Assembly (NCBI GenBank): GCA_013397455.1
Contig: VYZB01000196.1
Coordinates: 178,833 to 242,832, forward strand
Direction: 5' to 3'
Length of the DNA: 64,000 nt
Origin: Crotophaga sulcirostris
Lineage: Eukaryota; Chordata; Aves; Cuculiformes; Crotophagidae
Within the stretch, counting starts at the first letter, position 1. Each line of letters starts with the position of its first letter. The position numbers and the translations under genes were made by a program. Positions 1-14,405 of the stretch are shown here, piece by piece. Under the pieces are notes generated by a model. That model ran no database searches and was not told the DNA's origin. It was given only the letters and a program-made list of their open reading frames with translations.

Positions 1-122
1 TTCAGGTAGTCCTTAAACAATGACGAGTTTTCCCTATCTGATATCCCTTTCCTTGTTTCATCGCACATTTTCAACCTCGAGTTGATTAACTACTGAGTTC
101 ATCATTTTGTTAAGACTTCAGT

Positions 123-258
123 GTCTACATCCCTGGGCAGAGGCCAAGATGTTTCTAGAAGATGTCACTAGAAGATGTTTCTAGAAGATGTTAGATGTCT
201 GCATCTCTGGGCAGATTTTAGGATAATAGTAGAAGGTACCAAGTGTCTGCATCTCTGG
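123..258. repeat. Degenerate direct repeat, three copies of a 15-mer core
   Basis: The core GTCTRCATCYCTGGG occurs at 123-137, 197-211 and 244-258, with TAGAAGATGT-like words between the first two. Spacing is irregular (74 and 47 nt). It is a small decayed tandem or direct repeat in intron sequence; no function is suggested. Confidence 0.6.
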
Positions 259-780
259 GATCAGGATGTTTGTAGTAAAGAAATAAGGTGTATGAGGTGT
301 AAAATGCATTCTCCTTATCCCCTTGGATAACAATGTCATGTTGAAACTGGTCTTGCTGAAGTGTTTTTGTGGCTTTTTGCACTTAGTTGTAGATTTAACT
401 TCATGTAGTGGCCTTTTAAGTTTGTGATGCTTTGCAATTGTCCTTGCACGTTCTCTGTTGAGGCTATGCAACTCTGACTCATTTGAATTCCATTCAGAGT
501 TTGATTTTCAAATCACTTGATTTTTTCCTAGTGCGATCCTCTTATGTTGCTAATTTATACAGGGCATCCAAAAGTGGTTACCTTACTGTAGATAAGACTT
601 ATGAGCCTTGATAACAGCAGGAGTACTTGATCTATTTTCAGATCCTACTCCTTTTTATGCTTTTTCTATGCATTTGTCATTTTTTGCAATAGGATGATAC
701 TGATCTGTTGTAACTCCTAAATGTGTTTTCACACAGAACCTGTGTGCTTCGTGTAGCTGATTTTTGCTGTTTATGTTGAT

Positions 781-1535
781 ATCATAGAATCACTTGGTTG
801 GAAAAGACCTTTGAGATCATCAAGTCCAACCTTGCCTGTCCATTACTAAACCATATTCCTGAAGAACTCATCTACCCATCTTTTAAATACCTCAGAGGTA
901 ACTCATCCACCCCCCTTGGCAGCCTCTGCCAGTGCCTGAATACCTTTTTGGTGAAGAAATTTTTCTTGATATCCAATCTGAACTTCCCCTGGTGCAACTT
1001 GAGACCATTTCACAGTATCACAGTATTACAAGGTTGGAAAGGACCTTTGAGATTATCGAGTCCAACCTATAACCCAACACTAACACCAACTCATCACTTG
1101 TTAGATGGGAGAAGGGACCAACACCCACCTTGCTACAACCTCCTTTCAGGGAGTTGTAGACAGTGATAAAGTCTCCTCCCAAATTTCTTTGCTCCAAACT
1201 GAACAACCCCAGTTCCCTCAGCCACCTGTCATAACACTTGTTCTCCAGCCCCTTCACCAGTCTCGTTGCCCTTCTCTGGATGCGCTCCAGCCCCTCAATG
1301 TCCTTCTTATACTGAGGGACCCAAAACTGAACCCAGGATTTGAGGTGTTGCCTCACCAGTGCTGAGTAAAGGGACACAATCATTTCCCTGGTCCTGCTCG
1401 CCACGCTGTTTCTGATACAGGCCAAGATGCCATTGGCTTTCTTGGCCACTTGGTCCACTGCTGACTCATATTTAGCTGCTGTCAACCAACACCCCCAGGT
1501 CTTTCTATACCAAGCAGATTTGTGCTTGGCCCTGC
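781..1535 (-). mobile_element. CR1 LINE fragment, 5'-truncated, interrupted by a second CR1
   Basis: The left end is the reverse complement of a CR1 3' terminus (CATAGAATCACTTGG then GGAAAAGACC). The - strand encodes the CR1 reverse-transcriptase C-terminal region (for example [17 protein letters not shown] and [11 protein letters not shown]), with defects. The copy is broken at about 1011-1097 by a smaller CR1 of another subfamily. It lies in an MKLN1 intron, antisense to the gene. Confidence 0.93.
1011..1097 (-). mobile_element. Short CR1 3' end nested in the 781-1535 CR1
   Basis: It begins CACAGTATCACAG and continues AAGGTTGGAAAGGACC, the antisense 3' end of the GATACTGTG-tailed CR1 subfamily. 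Outer CR1 sequence resumes directly afterwards (CACTTGTTAGATGGGAG), so this copy inserted later. Confidence 0.85.
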
Positions 1536-2949
1536 TGTATTGTGCCTTGATCCATCATTATAAGCTGGATGAAATGAAGAAACAGTCTGAAGCCTGTCTG
1601 CTACCATGCTGGCAGTCTGTCTTAGCGCAGTGTAAGGTCTGTGGACTCAGTGAACGTGTCCTGCTCTGTCAAGCAGGTTGTCGCTGAAAACCCAGAATGA
1701 TGCTGACCTTCGGGCACAGATGAATGGCTTCTGATTCATGGCTCTGTTTTGATGTCAAACCATTGATGGCTTCCCACAGTAAAGTTACTTGACATATTTG
1801 CCACTCCCTGTTAGCTTAATCTAGGTGATGCCTCGATAATTTGCCTTAAATATCATATAAAAGCATCAGAAGTCCTTTGAAAGTCAAAATGGACAATGTC
1901 TGTTGCCAAGTCCCATCTGTAGGGCCTGCTGCCTTGTTATAGAAGAAATCGGATTGATGTGATAAAACTTGCTGTTGCCAAATCCACATTGGCTGCTACT
2001 CATTGCCTTCTCCACCCCTAGTTGCCAGCAAATTCTCTGTGTTCCTATTTTTTTCTTCCAGTTGAAATTAACTCATGGATATGTAATTCCTCGCTGTTCT
2101 TTCCCCTTCTTCCCCAAACATTTTTGTTTCTCTTCTGGGTTTTTTTGCCGCCTTCTTTCCTTTGAGTTGTGTTCTCTGGAGACACACAGACAGGAGAGGA
2201 AAGATCATAAGCCTTTAAGGGATCAGCTAATTCTTTAAGGAAACATGACAAAGCACTAAGCTTTGCTACAACATTGGTAACAGAAAACAGTGGCCGGGGA
2301 TGGAGGAAGATATTGTGCTCACTGTCTGTCAGTAAGATGTTAAGAGAGAATAAAAAAATACGCATATAAGTTAAAACGTTTATTCATGATTCTGATGTTC
2401 CCAGGCAAAGAACTTTAAGTTGAAAAGACATTGCCTTAAACTTGTGATATGAGCTTCTCTGGCAGTTCCGAAAGGTTGTTGCCATTTAAAGCCTTCTTTG
2501 TGTTGAAGGATTTCACGCTGTACTGTAGCAGTTACTCTGTTTTCGTGCCATCTAATCCGTGCTCACAAAGACTGTACCTCTGGGAATGTTGTTGAGTGGA
2601 AAAGGCTCTACCTTACTTCTGCACTGTGATATCTGCCCGAGAGGCAAGGAAGTATATATGAAAAAGCAGGTTTTAGGGCTCCCAGTCAAGTACTTTTCGT
2701 TGCATTAATGCTGCTCTAGTTCTAGGAAAAACCATCCAACTTGCTCTGCTGAGGTGATGAATTGTATTGTTCGTATGAAATTGTCTGCTGCTGTTATTCA
2801 TATGTATGGCACAGTAATTCTAAGGACTGTGCAAAGAAAAACCAGCAACTCTAAAGCCACTTGGACTTCTATGAATCTTTTGGATTTTTTCCTGTGCAGT
2901 TATTAACATTTTTTGATTTTCTTTCTTTGTCCCTTCGTCTCTTCTGCAG

Positions 2950-4865
<1,916 letters not shown>

Positions 4866-5038
4866 CGGAGCAATCACTGGACATGCAGAAGAGGGAAAAA
4901 GCATCCATTTTCAGTATTTTAATTTTTTTACTGCATTGATTGACTGCTGGGATGAAGTAATATAGTAACCCCTAGGTGTTTGCAAGGGGTTTTATACTTG
5001 TATGGTGAATCCCTGAAGCTTTTCCCTTGGAGTAGGTT

Positions 5039-5044
5039 AATAAA
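5039..5044 (+). promoter_or_regulatory. MKLN1: Poly(A) signal AATAAA, proximal, MKLN1
   Basis: First AATAAA, 174 nt after the stop codon. It is followed by AATGTAACTGACG and a T-rich run, so short-UTR transcripts are plausible. Confidence 0.5.
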
Positions 5045-6272
5045 ATGTAACTGACGTACTTCTGACTAAATATATATATTTTTTCTGACTTGGATTTTGA
5101 GTTAGCAAATGTAAGATGAAAAGGTGGGGGGGAAGAAAAAAAAACACCAAAAATAAAACCCAATCATGCCATGATCACTTTTGCCTGTAGGGGAAAATTG
5201 AGATTTGTGGGTTGTTTGGAATTAAAGATGATGGGTTTTATTTTGGATTTCACGAGAAAGGGAGGGGGAAGTTGTTCTTTTCTCATTTGTAGCTAGTCAT
5301 GATATATTGCTTTATCCTACAACTCCATCCTCAGCAGCTCAATAACTTGGCGGCAGGACACTGGCACACATTGAGGTAATAGTAATGTATTTGTCTTGAG
5401 TCTTGTAATGGCAGTGTGTCATGTCAAGGGGAGCACGTGTTATGAATTCTGTCTCCTCCTCCCAGAACCGGGCTGACTAGCATCTAATTCCATCTGCTAT
5501 CTGGTCTCAGTGTAAATCCCTGTCTTCAGTTCTCTGAAGCCTTCCACTTCGACCTAGCAGGCAAGTGGGAACCTCAGAGAAACTGCTGGAAAACAGGAGT
5601 GCAGTCATCGTCTGCATAGGCCCCTTTTCAGGGTTTGTTTTGTTCTCACTGTTGTGCTCTTGCGAGGAGAAACCGTGCAGGTCCTCACGGAGCCCAGCAG
5701 AACTGGGTCTTCCACCACACTCACGCCCAACCTCTGCAACCTGACCCTGGGTTGGGTGTAGGATTTCTAAAGGAGATTGTCTTCATTTACATGCACCTGT
5801 GCTTCTGTGTGCGTTTGTCAATGTGTAAATGTAAAGAGGATTGCTCCAAACAGCTTGTCTCCTTCCTGTATAGTGCAGCTCATCCCCTTTTAAATGCATT
5901 TGAGACCTAGGTCTGAATGTGAGGGAGGCCTTTTCAGCATAAATCTCTTTGAAAGCAAGCTGATGCATAAATATATATATCAAAAATATATTCTTCCTTG
6001 CTGAAAGCCTTCTTTAAATAAGGTAAGGGCTTGGTGCTGCACTATAAAGTGGAACAAAGGATACTTGTACCCAACATTAGAAACTTTTTGCATTTGGTGT
6101 CGATGAGCATTCAGTACAAACTGGCAGATGTAAATATTTATATGAGATGCAAAGCTTTATGTTCAGAAATGTTTGTGCCAGTAGGGTATCCTGGCTGCAC
6201 CCACTGTGGCTACACGACTCCTGTTGAACTTGATGGAAGTCTTGTGTGTGCAAAGATGATTTGGACTCTTGA

Positions 6273-6278
6273 AATAAA
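6273..6278 (+). promoter_or_regulatory. MKLN1: Poly(A) signal AATAAA, candidate alternative end of MKLN1
   Basis: AATAAAGAGTAAG is followed within 20-40 nt by GT-rich sequence (GTGTCTTTTTGAG), a good layout for cleavage and polyadenylation. Confidence 0.5.
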
Positions 6279-8311
6279 GAGTAAGTGAAGTGTCTTTTTG
6301 AGAGCTCGAGTGTCTGCTTGCTTGCTTTGATTGCGTTGTATTGCCTCTTTATCATGTTCTTTGTGTGACTTTTGTCGTCCTGGTATGGTAGAAAAAAATG
6401 TAAAACCTCATACTAGTGTTTAATCGCTCGGAAAGGAACAATGTGGTAGAGGCTGGGCTTTGCTTTGTCTTCAGGGAGGACTATACAAATAGTGTTTTTA
6501 AGTAACCTGTAACTTGAGACTGTTCAGACATTGTATACTTCAGCGGATGGCAAATTGGATCTCTGTGGAAGAATCCACTCCGTACATAGCGCAGTAAATG
6601 AAATCTGATTCAATTGTTTCTTTGAAACTTTGCATTTTATTTTTCCAGTGACATGGAAAGTTTTACGTCACTGCTAGGCTTCACAGTGTGCTACCTTTGA
6701 TGCTTTGAGTAGTTCAAGGAGAGTTTATGTGGTACAAATGTAGATATGGACAGTGCTGTACTGGAGGAATATTCTAATTGAAGCATTGTTTCTACTGAGA
6801 TTGAATTGAGCACTTTTAATACAACCAACCAAATGCTGAAGCCCTCTAGAACTTAATATCTTAGTGCTTTGTCCTCCCTAATCAGTTGTCCTCACTGCCT
6901 GTGTATTCTCCAACTTTAGTCAGCTGATTCACTGCTTTTTGTAACAATTTTCTAAACTTTTATGTGCAGACCTTCAGTGACTATGTGTGACTAATAGACA
7001 AAACCAGACTGAGGAGCCCCGGCGAGCGAACAGTGGAGGTTTAGGGATGCTGAAAGCTTTGTGAATGGTGTTGGTGCTGAGCAGTGCGTTGCATCAGGCT
7101 TGATTTGTGTTATAAAACTTCGATCAAAACTCGTTGCCCTCTGCATCAGGGGGCCATGCCAAGCCTGGCAACCTGGCTCAGTTTTTTGTAGCGTGATGTA
7201 AATGAATGATTTGCCCGAGTGAGGTGAACATTGCTTCTGCAGGATTGACAGTCCCAGCTTCAGGCTGATCAAGTATTGACCTACCGTTATCTTGAGCGTA
7301 TCGATTTCAGCTTGCACGAGCACAGTTTATGGATTACAGCTGGTGATTAACCAGCAGAAACTATTTGCTTGGCTTTGGAGTATTTGTGGAGTAGCAGAGG
7401 CACCCTGTGGCCAGAGAGGTTAATCCAAAGTGAATGTTTCTTGTAGCTTTGCCAAGAGTCTTTCCTGGCTCTATGTCCTTAAAGCCAGGAGTCAGGATTA
7501 AATGATTTCTTTGCATTGGCGTATGCTCCACTACCTGATTTAGCAACTAATTAAAGATTCTGAGCAGTGAAGTATAAATTTCCTTTCAAAATTGATAAGA
7601 GATTACAGGGAGAGTTTGAATTTAATTACATGCAGTTCTTAAAGGATACTGGTGGTGTTCCAGGAAAGTGTTAGATGTGAGCATTACAGCAATACTGAAC
7701 TACAAACAGAAGGGAGACCCACTTGATCTGAAAACAGCACCTGAGAGGGTTTCACAGTGCAGTGCATGCAATGTTATAAATACACAAGCTGTACGTGAGA
7801 AGTCTTGGAACCTCACCCTTAGTGCTTGCAGTCTGTAGCAGAAGATGGCTTTTTAGCTTAGACAAGGCAAAAGTACTAAATTTGCCTTCACCTTTTACGA
7901 TAAGGTGACTTTGTGCATGGATTTAACACCGCATAATCTTTGCCCTACTGTAGCTGATCTCTATGTGTTAGCTTGTAAATAAGGTATTGCAAATAAAAAT
8001 GTTACATGTCAGAGAGGGACTCAGTTGTGATGACTGGAGTCTTCAAAGCCAAAGTTAGAAGGTTCTGGTATGTTTTTTTAAATCTGTAGAAAGTCATGGT
8101 GGGATAAACTCTCTACAGACATCAGGAATTCAACCCTGATTTAGCTTTTCCCTAAAAAAATCTTTTGAGAGCCATGAGTTTGGTTCTTCACTGACCCCGG
8201 CCTTCAGCTTATTTGCCCTTACAGTATTATTCAGTAGATCATCTCTTTAGAAAACATGAAAGTATTCTTTATGCAAAGTTGTTCCTATCAAGAGGCACAT
8301 TATCCTAGAGA

Positions 8312-8317
8312 AATAAA
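8312..8317 (+). promoter_or_regulatory. MKLN1: Poly(A) signal AATAAA, candidate alternative end of MKLN1
   Basis: AATAAAGTG followed by a T/G-rich element (GGTTTGATTTTTGGTG). A further AATAAA at 7992 lies just upstream. Confidence 0.45.
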
Positions 8318-11300
8318 GTGTTTCAGGTTTGATTTTTGGTGACTTGAATTAGGCAGAATTAAGTGAGTTTCTTAATGTTTGTCTTATACATCCCTTGATA
8401 GTAGTCATGTGGCAGAAATCCGTAAGAGTTCTTCCAAAATGCTTTCTCCATGCAAGTACTGCTGTCACAATGTGACCTAACATGTTTTCATGAGGCAGAA
8501 GGACCTACTTATATGATGCTGTTAAAAATAAGGAGACTGTAACCTCTTTCTTGCCCTTTTTTTGAGGATCCCCTTAATTAATCTTGATCCAGGGTAGACC
8601 TGAAAAGTGGTGCAAAGTGGGTTATTGAAATAAGTTGCAGGTTTTTTTCTCCTGGCTTTTTTAAAGGTAACATTTGTGACTTGTTTATCCTTAAGCATCT
8701 CTTCCTTTTAGTGAGTATAATGAAGGAGGAGATTTTTTGTCTCTGCAGGATTTAATTTGCCCTTTCTCTGGACAGCACTTCATGTACAGTTTAGGTAGTG
8801 ATATCCAGTTGTGTAAGTTTTTTTTGGGATTTGCTTCTGTTGCCCAGGATGGCTCTGTGTGCACACAGGTATGTGTTAGCTCAGGGGTCAAGCTGGAGGT
8901 TCCTACCAGAAGATCAGTTAGCAAAATCATGCTCTTATTTTGCAAAAGCAGTCTGTGAAGACCTAATTGGAAAGGTTTTTCTAAGATATTTGCCTTGTGA
9001 AGTGGAAACTAAAGTGAAATTAGGAAAGTTTCCCAAAGAACATAGTTAAAACATACCTGTATGAAGCTTGGACGAGAGTAAGGGTGCAGTGACAGGGTTG
9101 AATTAAATTGCTGCAGTTTTTTGGTCACTGATTATAATAACCCAGCCTGAAAATGTAACAACTAAAGGATTGGTGAGCAAATGAGTCAGACTCCCTGTTT
9201 AGGGGAGAGCAGGCTTTTTGCAGAGGTGTGGGGCAGTTGGCAAGGGATCGTGGTAATTTTATCTGTGTTTTACTTCAACCAGCAGCCACAAGCGTCAAGA
9301 TCACCGTACGCTGTTTCTTCTTCCAGAAGAGACGACTCCTAAAGCAGAGTCTGGAAGAGTGTTTTCCCTGGGGCTTTGTGGAATCGTTGTTTCCTGAATC
9401 ATTTTCCTGATGCGTGCAAATGTGTAGAAGGGAGTTTTCTTTGTCACAAAATTGTCCACTTCTCCTGCTCCGCTGTGCAAACTTGAACTTTTGAGTGTTG
9501 CAGGCAATAAGTGATAAACTCAGAGCAGTGTTCAGAGAAACACTTGAAACTCGTTTGCTTTAAGAAAGATTAGCATTAATGCTGCTTGTTTCAAATGCAG
9601 GAGAGGTGGCAGGTACCTGTAATGCCAATACTTTTCATTCTCTTGCTGCCTCCTGTGTTTCAGAATTGAGAAGGAAATACTTTTGTAGAGCTTATAGATT
9701 GAAACCTTTAGTATGAATTAGTGCAACCTTAAGCTTGAATGCTCCTACCTCTTTGTACACGCCGCAATTCTCTTGATGTAGTGCTGTGCTGCTTCTGGGG
9801 AAAATGGCAAGAATTATCAGATCAGTTTCCATTCAGCACCTTTGTTTTTAGAAGTGGAATAATGCTTCTGAAACACTGAGTCCCAATGTATGCTTTGGAT
9901 TTTAGCTTATTAGTTGTGGTTGGCTCGGAGTTGAGGCGTGTTTGGCTATTGTCAAGTGAAGTCCTGACAGTAAAAGCAATTCATGTACGTCGTTGGAAGT
10001 GCTTGTGTTTTTATATAACTGTAGCTATTACAGAAACAGAGGTGGGCCCAGTTAAAAAAAAATCAATATTATTGCTGTTCTGATTGGGGGGAAGATTATA
10101 GCTGTGAATGAGCTTGGCCAATTTTAATAAGTACACGTGGTAATTTGGAAATGGGTCTTATTTTGTGAAAGGAGAGTTTAAGAACAACTACATGACTTGC
10201 TCTTGGTATAGATTGATAGTAGTTCATAAGCTGTAAATATTGTTGAAATGTAAATGTACTGTCAGAAGCTCGTTAGTGTATCTAAACGCCTATGGGGATG
10301 GTAGAGCTGATCATATCCTGTCTTGGAAAAGGTTATACTGGAAATTAATCAGGTTGTGGTAATGGCTTATAGGCAAAATCCCTGTTTTACTGAAAGCCTC
10401 TGTTATAATGAAGAGTTGGAGTGGAAAAAGTAGAATTACTGTACTGGAACCATTATAGTACGTGGCTCAGCACTTGGATAAATTGACTCCAGATGCTTTT
10501 TTATCTGTAGGCAGTGGATGCAAATGTGGTTTTATAGTGGAAGCCAGTTACTGACCTGCTTATTGCTGTTTGAGAGTCACCCAAGGAAACATCACAGGTG
10601 ATGCCAACAGGTACGCTTTTGGCGTTCCTGGCAGGGGTCAGAGAACTGGATTGAGTTTGGAATTACCCATGTGTGCGTTGGTTATGGACATAAACCTCAG
10701 AAGAAGGCAGTGGTTGCAAGGGTTGTGTATAAAGCCAGCTTGTATGGCTTAGGTGTAGAGGTCTGCTGGGAAGCACCTTCCCCAAGCATGGATCCTAAAG
10801 GTAACACATTGCTGCACTCTCCTTTGCTTTCATATATTTGAACTCGATCTTTTTAGTGATGAACTCCAGATACTTGCCGTGACCCAAATTCCGCGCTCTG
10901 CCTCTGAGTATCTACAGCCACAGACTTGCTTAAGCTGCTGTCAGTGCACCACTTCAGTACCCTGAAGTCTTAATTTATACTCGGTGCAGACAAAAGTACA
11001 TGTTGTCTTGGCTTCCAGCGGTTTGCTATAAGTCAGCACAGCTTTTGCTGACACCTGGAGACTGGAAGTATTTGAGTGCTGGCAGAAATCAGTTCACTCT
11101 GTTCAACTCTAGCATCGCAGTTCATTCCTGGGAAAAGTGGGGTGAGTGAATGGCTCAAGACTGGCTCTACTGGGGGAGATTTTTGGTTGTGCTAGTATTT
11201 TGAAAGGACAAAATCTCTCATTAGCATATCTGTTGTCCATCGTGATGGTCAAAATGTGGTCCCTTGGGTATTCCCCCATTTATTCTGACTTGTTCTTTCC

Positions 11301-13498
11301 CTGTCTGACTGTTAAAATGCTGTGCCTTCAGACTCCCCGAAGTTTATTGGAGCACCTACTGAAGAACTGAAGCTTAGAGCTGGGTGGTGGTTATCGAGGC
11401 ATCAGTTTCTCCGTGTCACACCATCAAACCCTAACTGCTTCCTTTGCAAAACTCCTTACTGAAAGAGTCAGGGAGGTTCCTTGTGATCTATGTTGTTCTC
11501 CCCAGGGGCTGTTCCTGCTCGATGGTGAGGACAGGGAAGTGGGAGCTGGATTCCAGCAGCAGGATGTGCTGTCAGTGTACAACTACAACACACACCTATT
11601 TACTTGTGCCCCTCGGTGACACAGCGTTCCGCGCTGTGATAAACCTTCCCTCCTGTCTCAGCAGGGTTTATTTTGTGTGGCAGCAGGCGTGTGGTAGCTG
11701 TTTCAAAGACGACAAAGACAATTATACCAACTCCCAAGTTCATTTCAATAGTAGTCCTAGGTTTCTGCCACCTGCTTTTGTAATCCCAAATCTTTCACCA
11801 GTGGAGGCAAACCTCCAGTAGCTGGGGTGTTAAGGCTTATTTCAGCAGTGTAGTATGGCAAAGGGAATGGGAAGAGAAATAGGCTTGAGGTTAATGTAGT
11901 GGTGGTTCATGCAAGTGTTTTTAAGATGTGGTCCATCTTCATGGGAGGACTGTCAAGTCTTAACAAGTAGGTCTGCTATTTAAAGCTGCCTTTTTTTTTT
12001 TTTCATGCAAGCTGGATTCTCTGGCTCTTCTTCAAATGGAAGTGGTGTAAGTCCAGGGTCTTCTAGTGCTTGGAGCTTCACCTCAAGCTTTGACCCTTTC
12101 CCTGTCCCCCAAGACATCAGGAATACAATTTTTTTCTCCCCAGTTCCTCTGCAGTAATTGCAAGGAAACCAGCTGGGCTTAAAATTATTGAGGCGTACTG
12201 GAGGTTGTGCAGCACAATCAGCTATCAGACCAGATCTGGCAGCCTTAAAGAGAATGCTAAAGCCTAAAAATGTTCTAAGCTTTTTGATTAAAGCTGCTAG
12301 TGAGATTAAGGGAGATGAGCTGCTTTTTAATTAATATGATGGTGGGAAGGCTAGACCACATCAGTGGCTCCAGTGGTTGCGGTCTTCACATCCCAAATAC
12401 CAATGGACAGGTTTTTTCTTCCCAATGATGAGAAAATACGCTATAAATATCCTGCCTTTGTAACTTGCTGCCCAAGGGATTCAGTCAATTACTTTGTATT
12501 TCACTAAATAGAAGACTGCTGCAGCCCGTGAAAAGTGTTTTGTTTTTTTTTTTAAGTCTTGACAAAAACCTCAGCTCTTAAGAGAAAAACGTTTTTTCTC
12601 AACCTGAACCTTCTCAGTTGCAAGTCAATGCAACTTCACTGCAAACAGTTCAACCTGAACATCAGCTGATCCTTCTGCTGCTTCTTACCCTGCAATAATA
12701 TGTGCTGTTCCAAATGTGACAGCCTGATTTCCTTCCCCAGGCAGCGTGGAGAACTTCTATACTGGAGAAGACTTTTACCTAACCATGGAGGAGAGGACTA
12801 TTGAACTGCTGATTTGTTTTCCTGCCTTGTCTTCAAGGAAGGCAAACTAACAGTGGAGACTGAATATTTCCTTCATCTCTTCCTCATCATTCCTATCCTT
12901 GCTCCCATCTCTCCCTCTCGTTGATGTTTAGATGTGCAAAACACTTGAGAAGCTGCTGTGCTGGGTAGTGGAAAAGAAAACAAAACTCCTGGTTGTTAGT
13001 AGCTGTTACTATTTACCAAAGTGATATTTTCTGCTACGTCTTCCAGCATACCCTCCTCCGCAGCAGGAAATGAGGGGATGCTGGGGAGACCAAAAGCAAG
13101 AGACAAGAGCTTAATTATACAAACAAATGTGTTCATGGGAGTCTTGGAGGCCACTTTCCTGTGGGCAGAAAATGAAAGCCCCTTGGCTCCTTACCAGTTA
13201 ATGGGAGGCAAGGTTCCTGTCCTCCTCAGCTGGTGGTTGTGTGCATCTTGTATGTTTAGATGCGAGGTGCCTCATTTAGAAGTGTCAAGCCTCGATAAAC
13301 ATTTCTCCTGTCAACATTGTCCTTTGAAACTGCTGAAACAACCTCTCTCTCCTAGAAGCATTGACAGTGGAGGCAGGATCTGGGTAGCCTGGGGTTAACC
13401 CTGCTAAGCTGGCTGGCTGGACACTGTGACCTGGGTAGGGATGCTTTTGCAAGCTGCTTCTTAGAGCTGTTGCCTCTGCTCTTGTTGTAGCACGATAC

Positions 13499-13632
13499 AG
13501 TGTGGTGGTTTGTTTGTCTGGAGCTTCAGTGTTTGCTATCTCCTCCTCTGCACCCTCATGTGGTCCCCACAAGCTGGTTATTCCCTGTGTAGTGGTTGGA
13601 GTTTTGAGTGTCTGCTCCCTGTCCAGAATTTG
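13499..13632 (+). repeat. Direct repeat, copy A (about 135 bp)
   Basis: This segment recurs at 14271-14405 in the same orientation. Shared stretches include CCTCATGTGGTCCCC and AAGCTGGTTATTCCCTGTGT. It may be a dispersed avian repeat; I do not recognise the family. Confidence 0.75.
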
Positions 13633-14153
13633 GCCCCTGTGTCCTGTTTTTGGCATCCGAGTTGAAGCATTTAAATCTCTAGAGCAATCCCATAGACTCT
13701 GGTGTCTGTCTGAATTCCCTTTGATGTCTGTCCTGCAGTTGTTGTCTCAGACACCTGACCACAGGAGAGTTGAACTCAGAGGTGCAGGCAGCCCTGGGCT
13801 GGAAAGGAGCATCTGGGGGGGTGATGAATGCTGTCAACTGCACATGTTTTAATAAGGCAATCAACTATCAACTAGCCCTGTGTTGAGCCCATGGTTGTTA
13901 CAGGCATTGTTCCTGGACTCTGGTGGTTCCCCATCCTGCCCTTTTCTTTACAGATAAATGGATGATCTCTGTTTGACCTGGAGTGTTAATTTTCTTCCTT
14001 GGCATAAATCATCTTTGATAATTTCTGGGTTGATAATATGTAAGCCCCATGCTGTACATAAATGAATGAGTGATACGAGGAATATCTACAAATGTAGTTA
14101 TGCTGTATGTAATGTACATAAGGAGAGAATGTATTTTGTTCATTTTTTTTCTT

Positions 14154-14159
14154 AATAAA
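14154..14159 (+). promoter_or_regulatory. MKLN1: Distal poly(A) signal AATAAA, likely end of the longest MKLN1 transcript
   Basis: TTCTTAATAAAAATG is preceded by U-rich sequence and two TGTACATA motifs (14053, 14113), and followed by GGGTGTTTGTTTC, a classical GU-rich downstream element. CR1 insertions begin about 0.8 kb further on, consistent with the transcript ending here. Confidence 0.6.
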
Positions 14160-14270
14160 AATGTATATGCTAGCAAGGGTGTTTGTTTCAGATCCATTCA
14201 TTCTAAAGTCACTTGCTTCTAAGAATGAAAAAAAAAATGTGGAGGTCTCATCGCAGTGCTGAAATTGTGC

Positions 14271-14405
14271 AGCTGGTGGTACATCATGTCTGGGCAGCAG
14301 GCACTGTTTGCTGTCTCATCCTCTGCATCCTCATGTGGTCCCCAAAAGCTGGTTATTCCCTGTGTAGTGGTTGGAGTTGTGAGTGTCCACTCCCTGTCCA
14401 GAATC
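14271..14405 (+). repeat. Direct repeat, copy B (about 135 bp)
   Basis: Second copy of 13499-13632, offset by about 772 nt and placed beyond the distal MKLN1 poly(A) signal. The two differ by scattered substitutions, so the duplication is not recent. Confidence 0.75.

Larger units (their letters stand above)
1..2949 (+). other. MKLN1: MKLN1 intron (3' part) upstream of the penultimate coding exon
   Basis: No coding exon could be recognised here. The preceding muskelin exon, which should end in an acidic DPEETKE-like stretch, is not present and must lie upstream. The stretch holds a short degenerate direct repeat near the left edge, one CR1 with a second CR1 inside it (781-1535), and otherwise AT-rich unique sequence. 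It ends in a strong pyrimidine tract and AG at 2948-2949. Confidence 0.75.
4866..14175 (+). other. MKLN1: Putative long 3'UTR of MKLN1
   Basis: The 9.3 kb after the stop codon has no recognisable coding sequence and not one CR1, although CR1s are dense elsewhere in the window. AATAAA signals occur at 5039, 5152, 6273, 7992, 8312 and 14154. Six TGTANATA (Pumilio-type) motifs lie within it. I infer a long 3'UTR with alternative ends, the longest near 14175. Without RNA data the true end could be any of these signals, and the rest would be intergenic. Confidence 0.55.

Noticed and set aside
1018..1485. Apparent gene with reverse-transcriptase similarity
   Set aside because: It is a defective CR1 remnant, annotated as a mobile element.
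13499..14405. LTR pair of a small retroelement
   Set aside because: No TG...CA termini, primer-binding site or polypurine tract, and the interior is ordinary UTR-like sequence.
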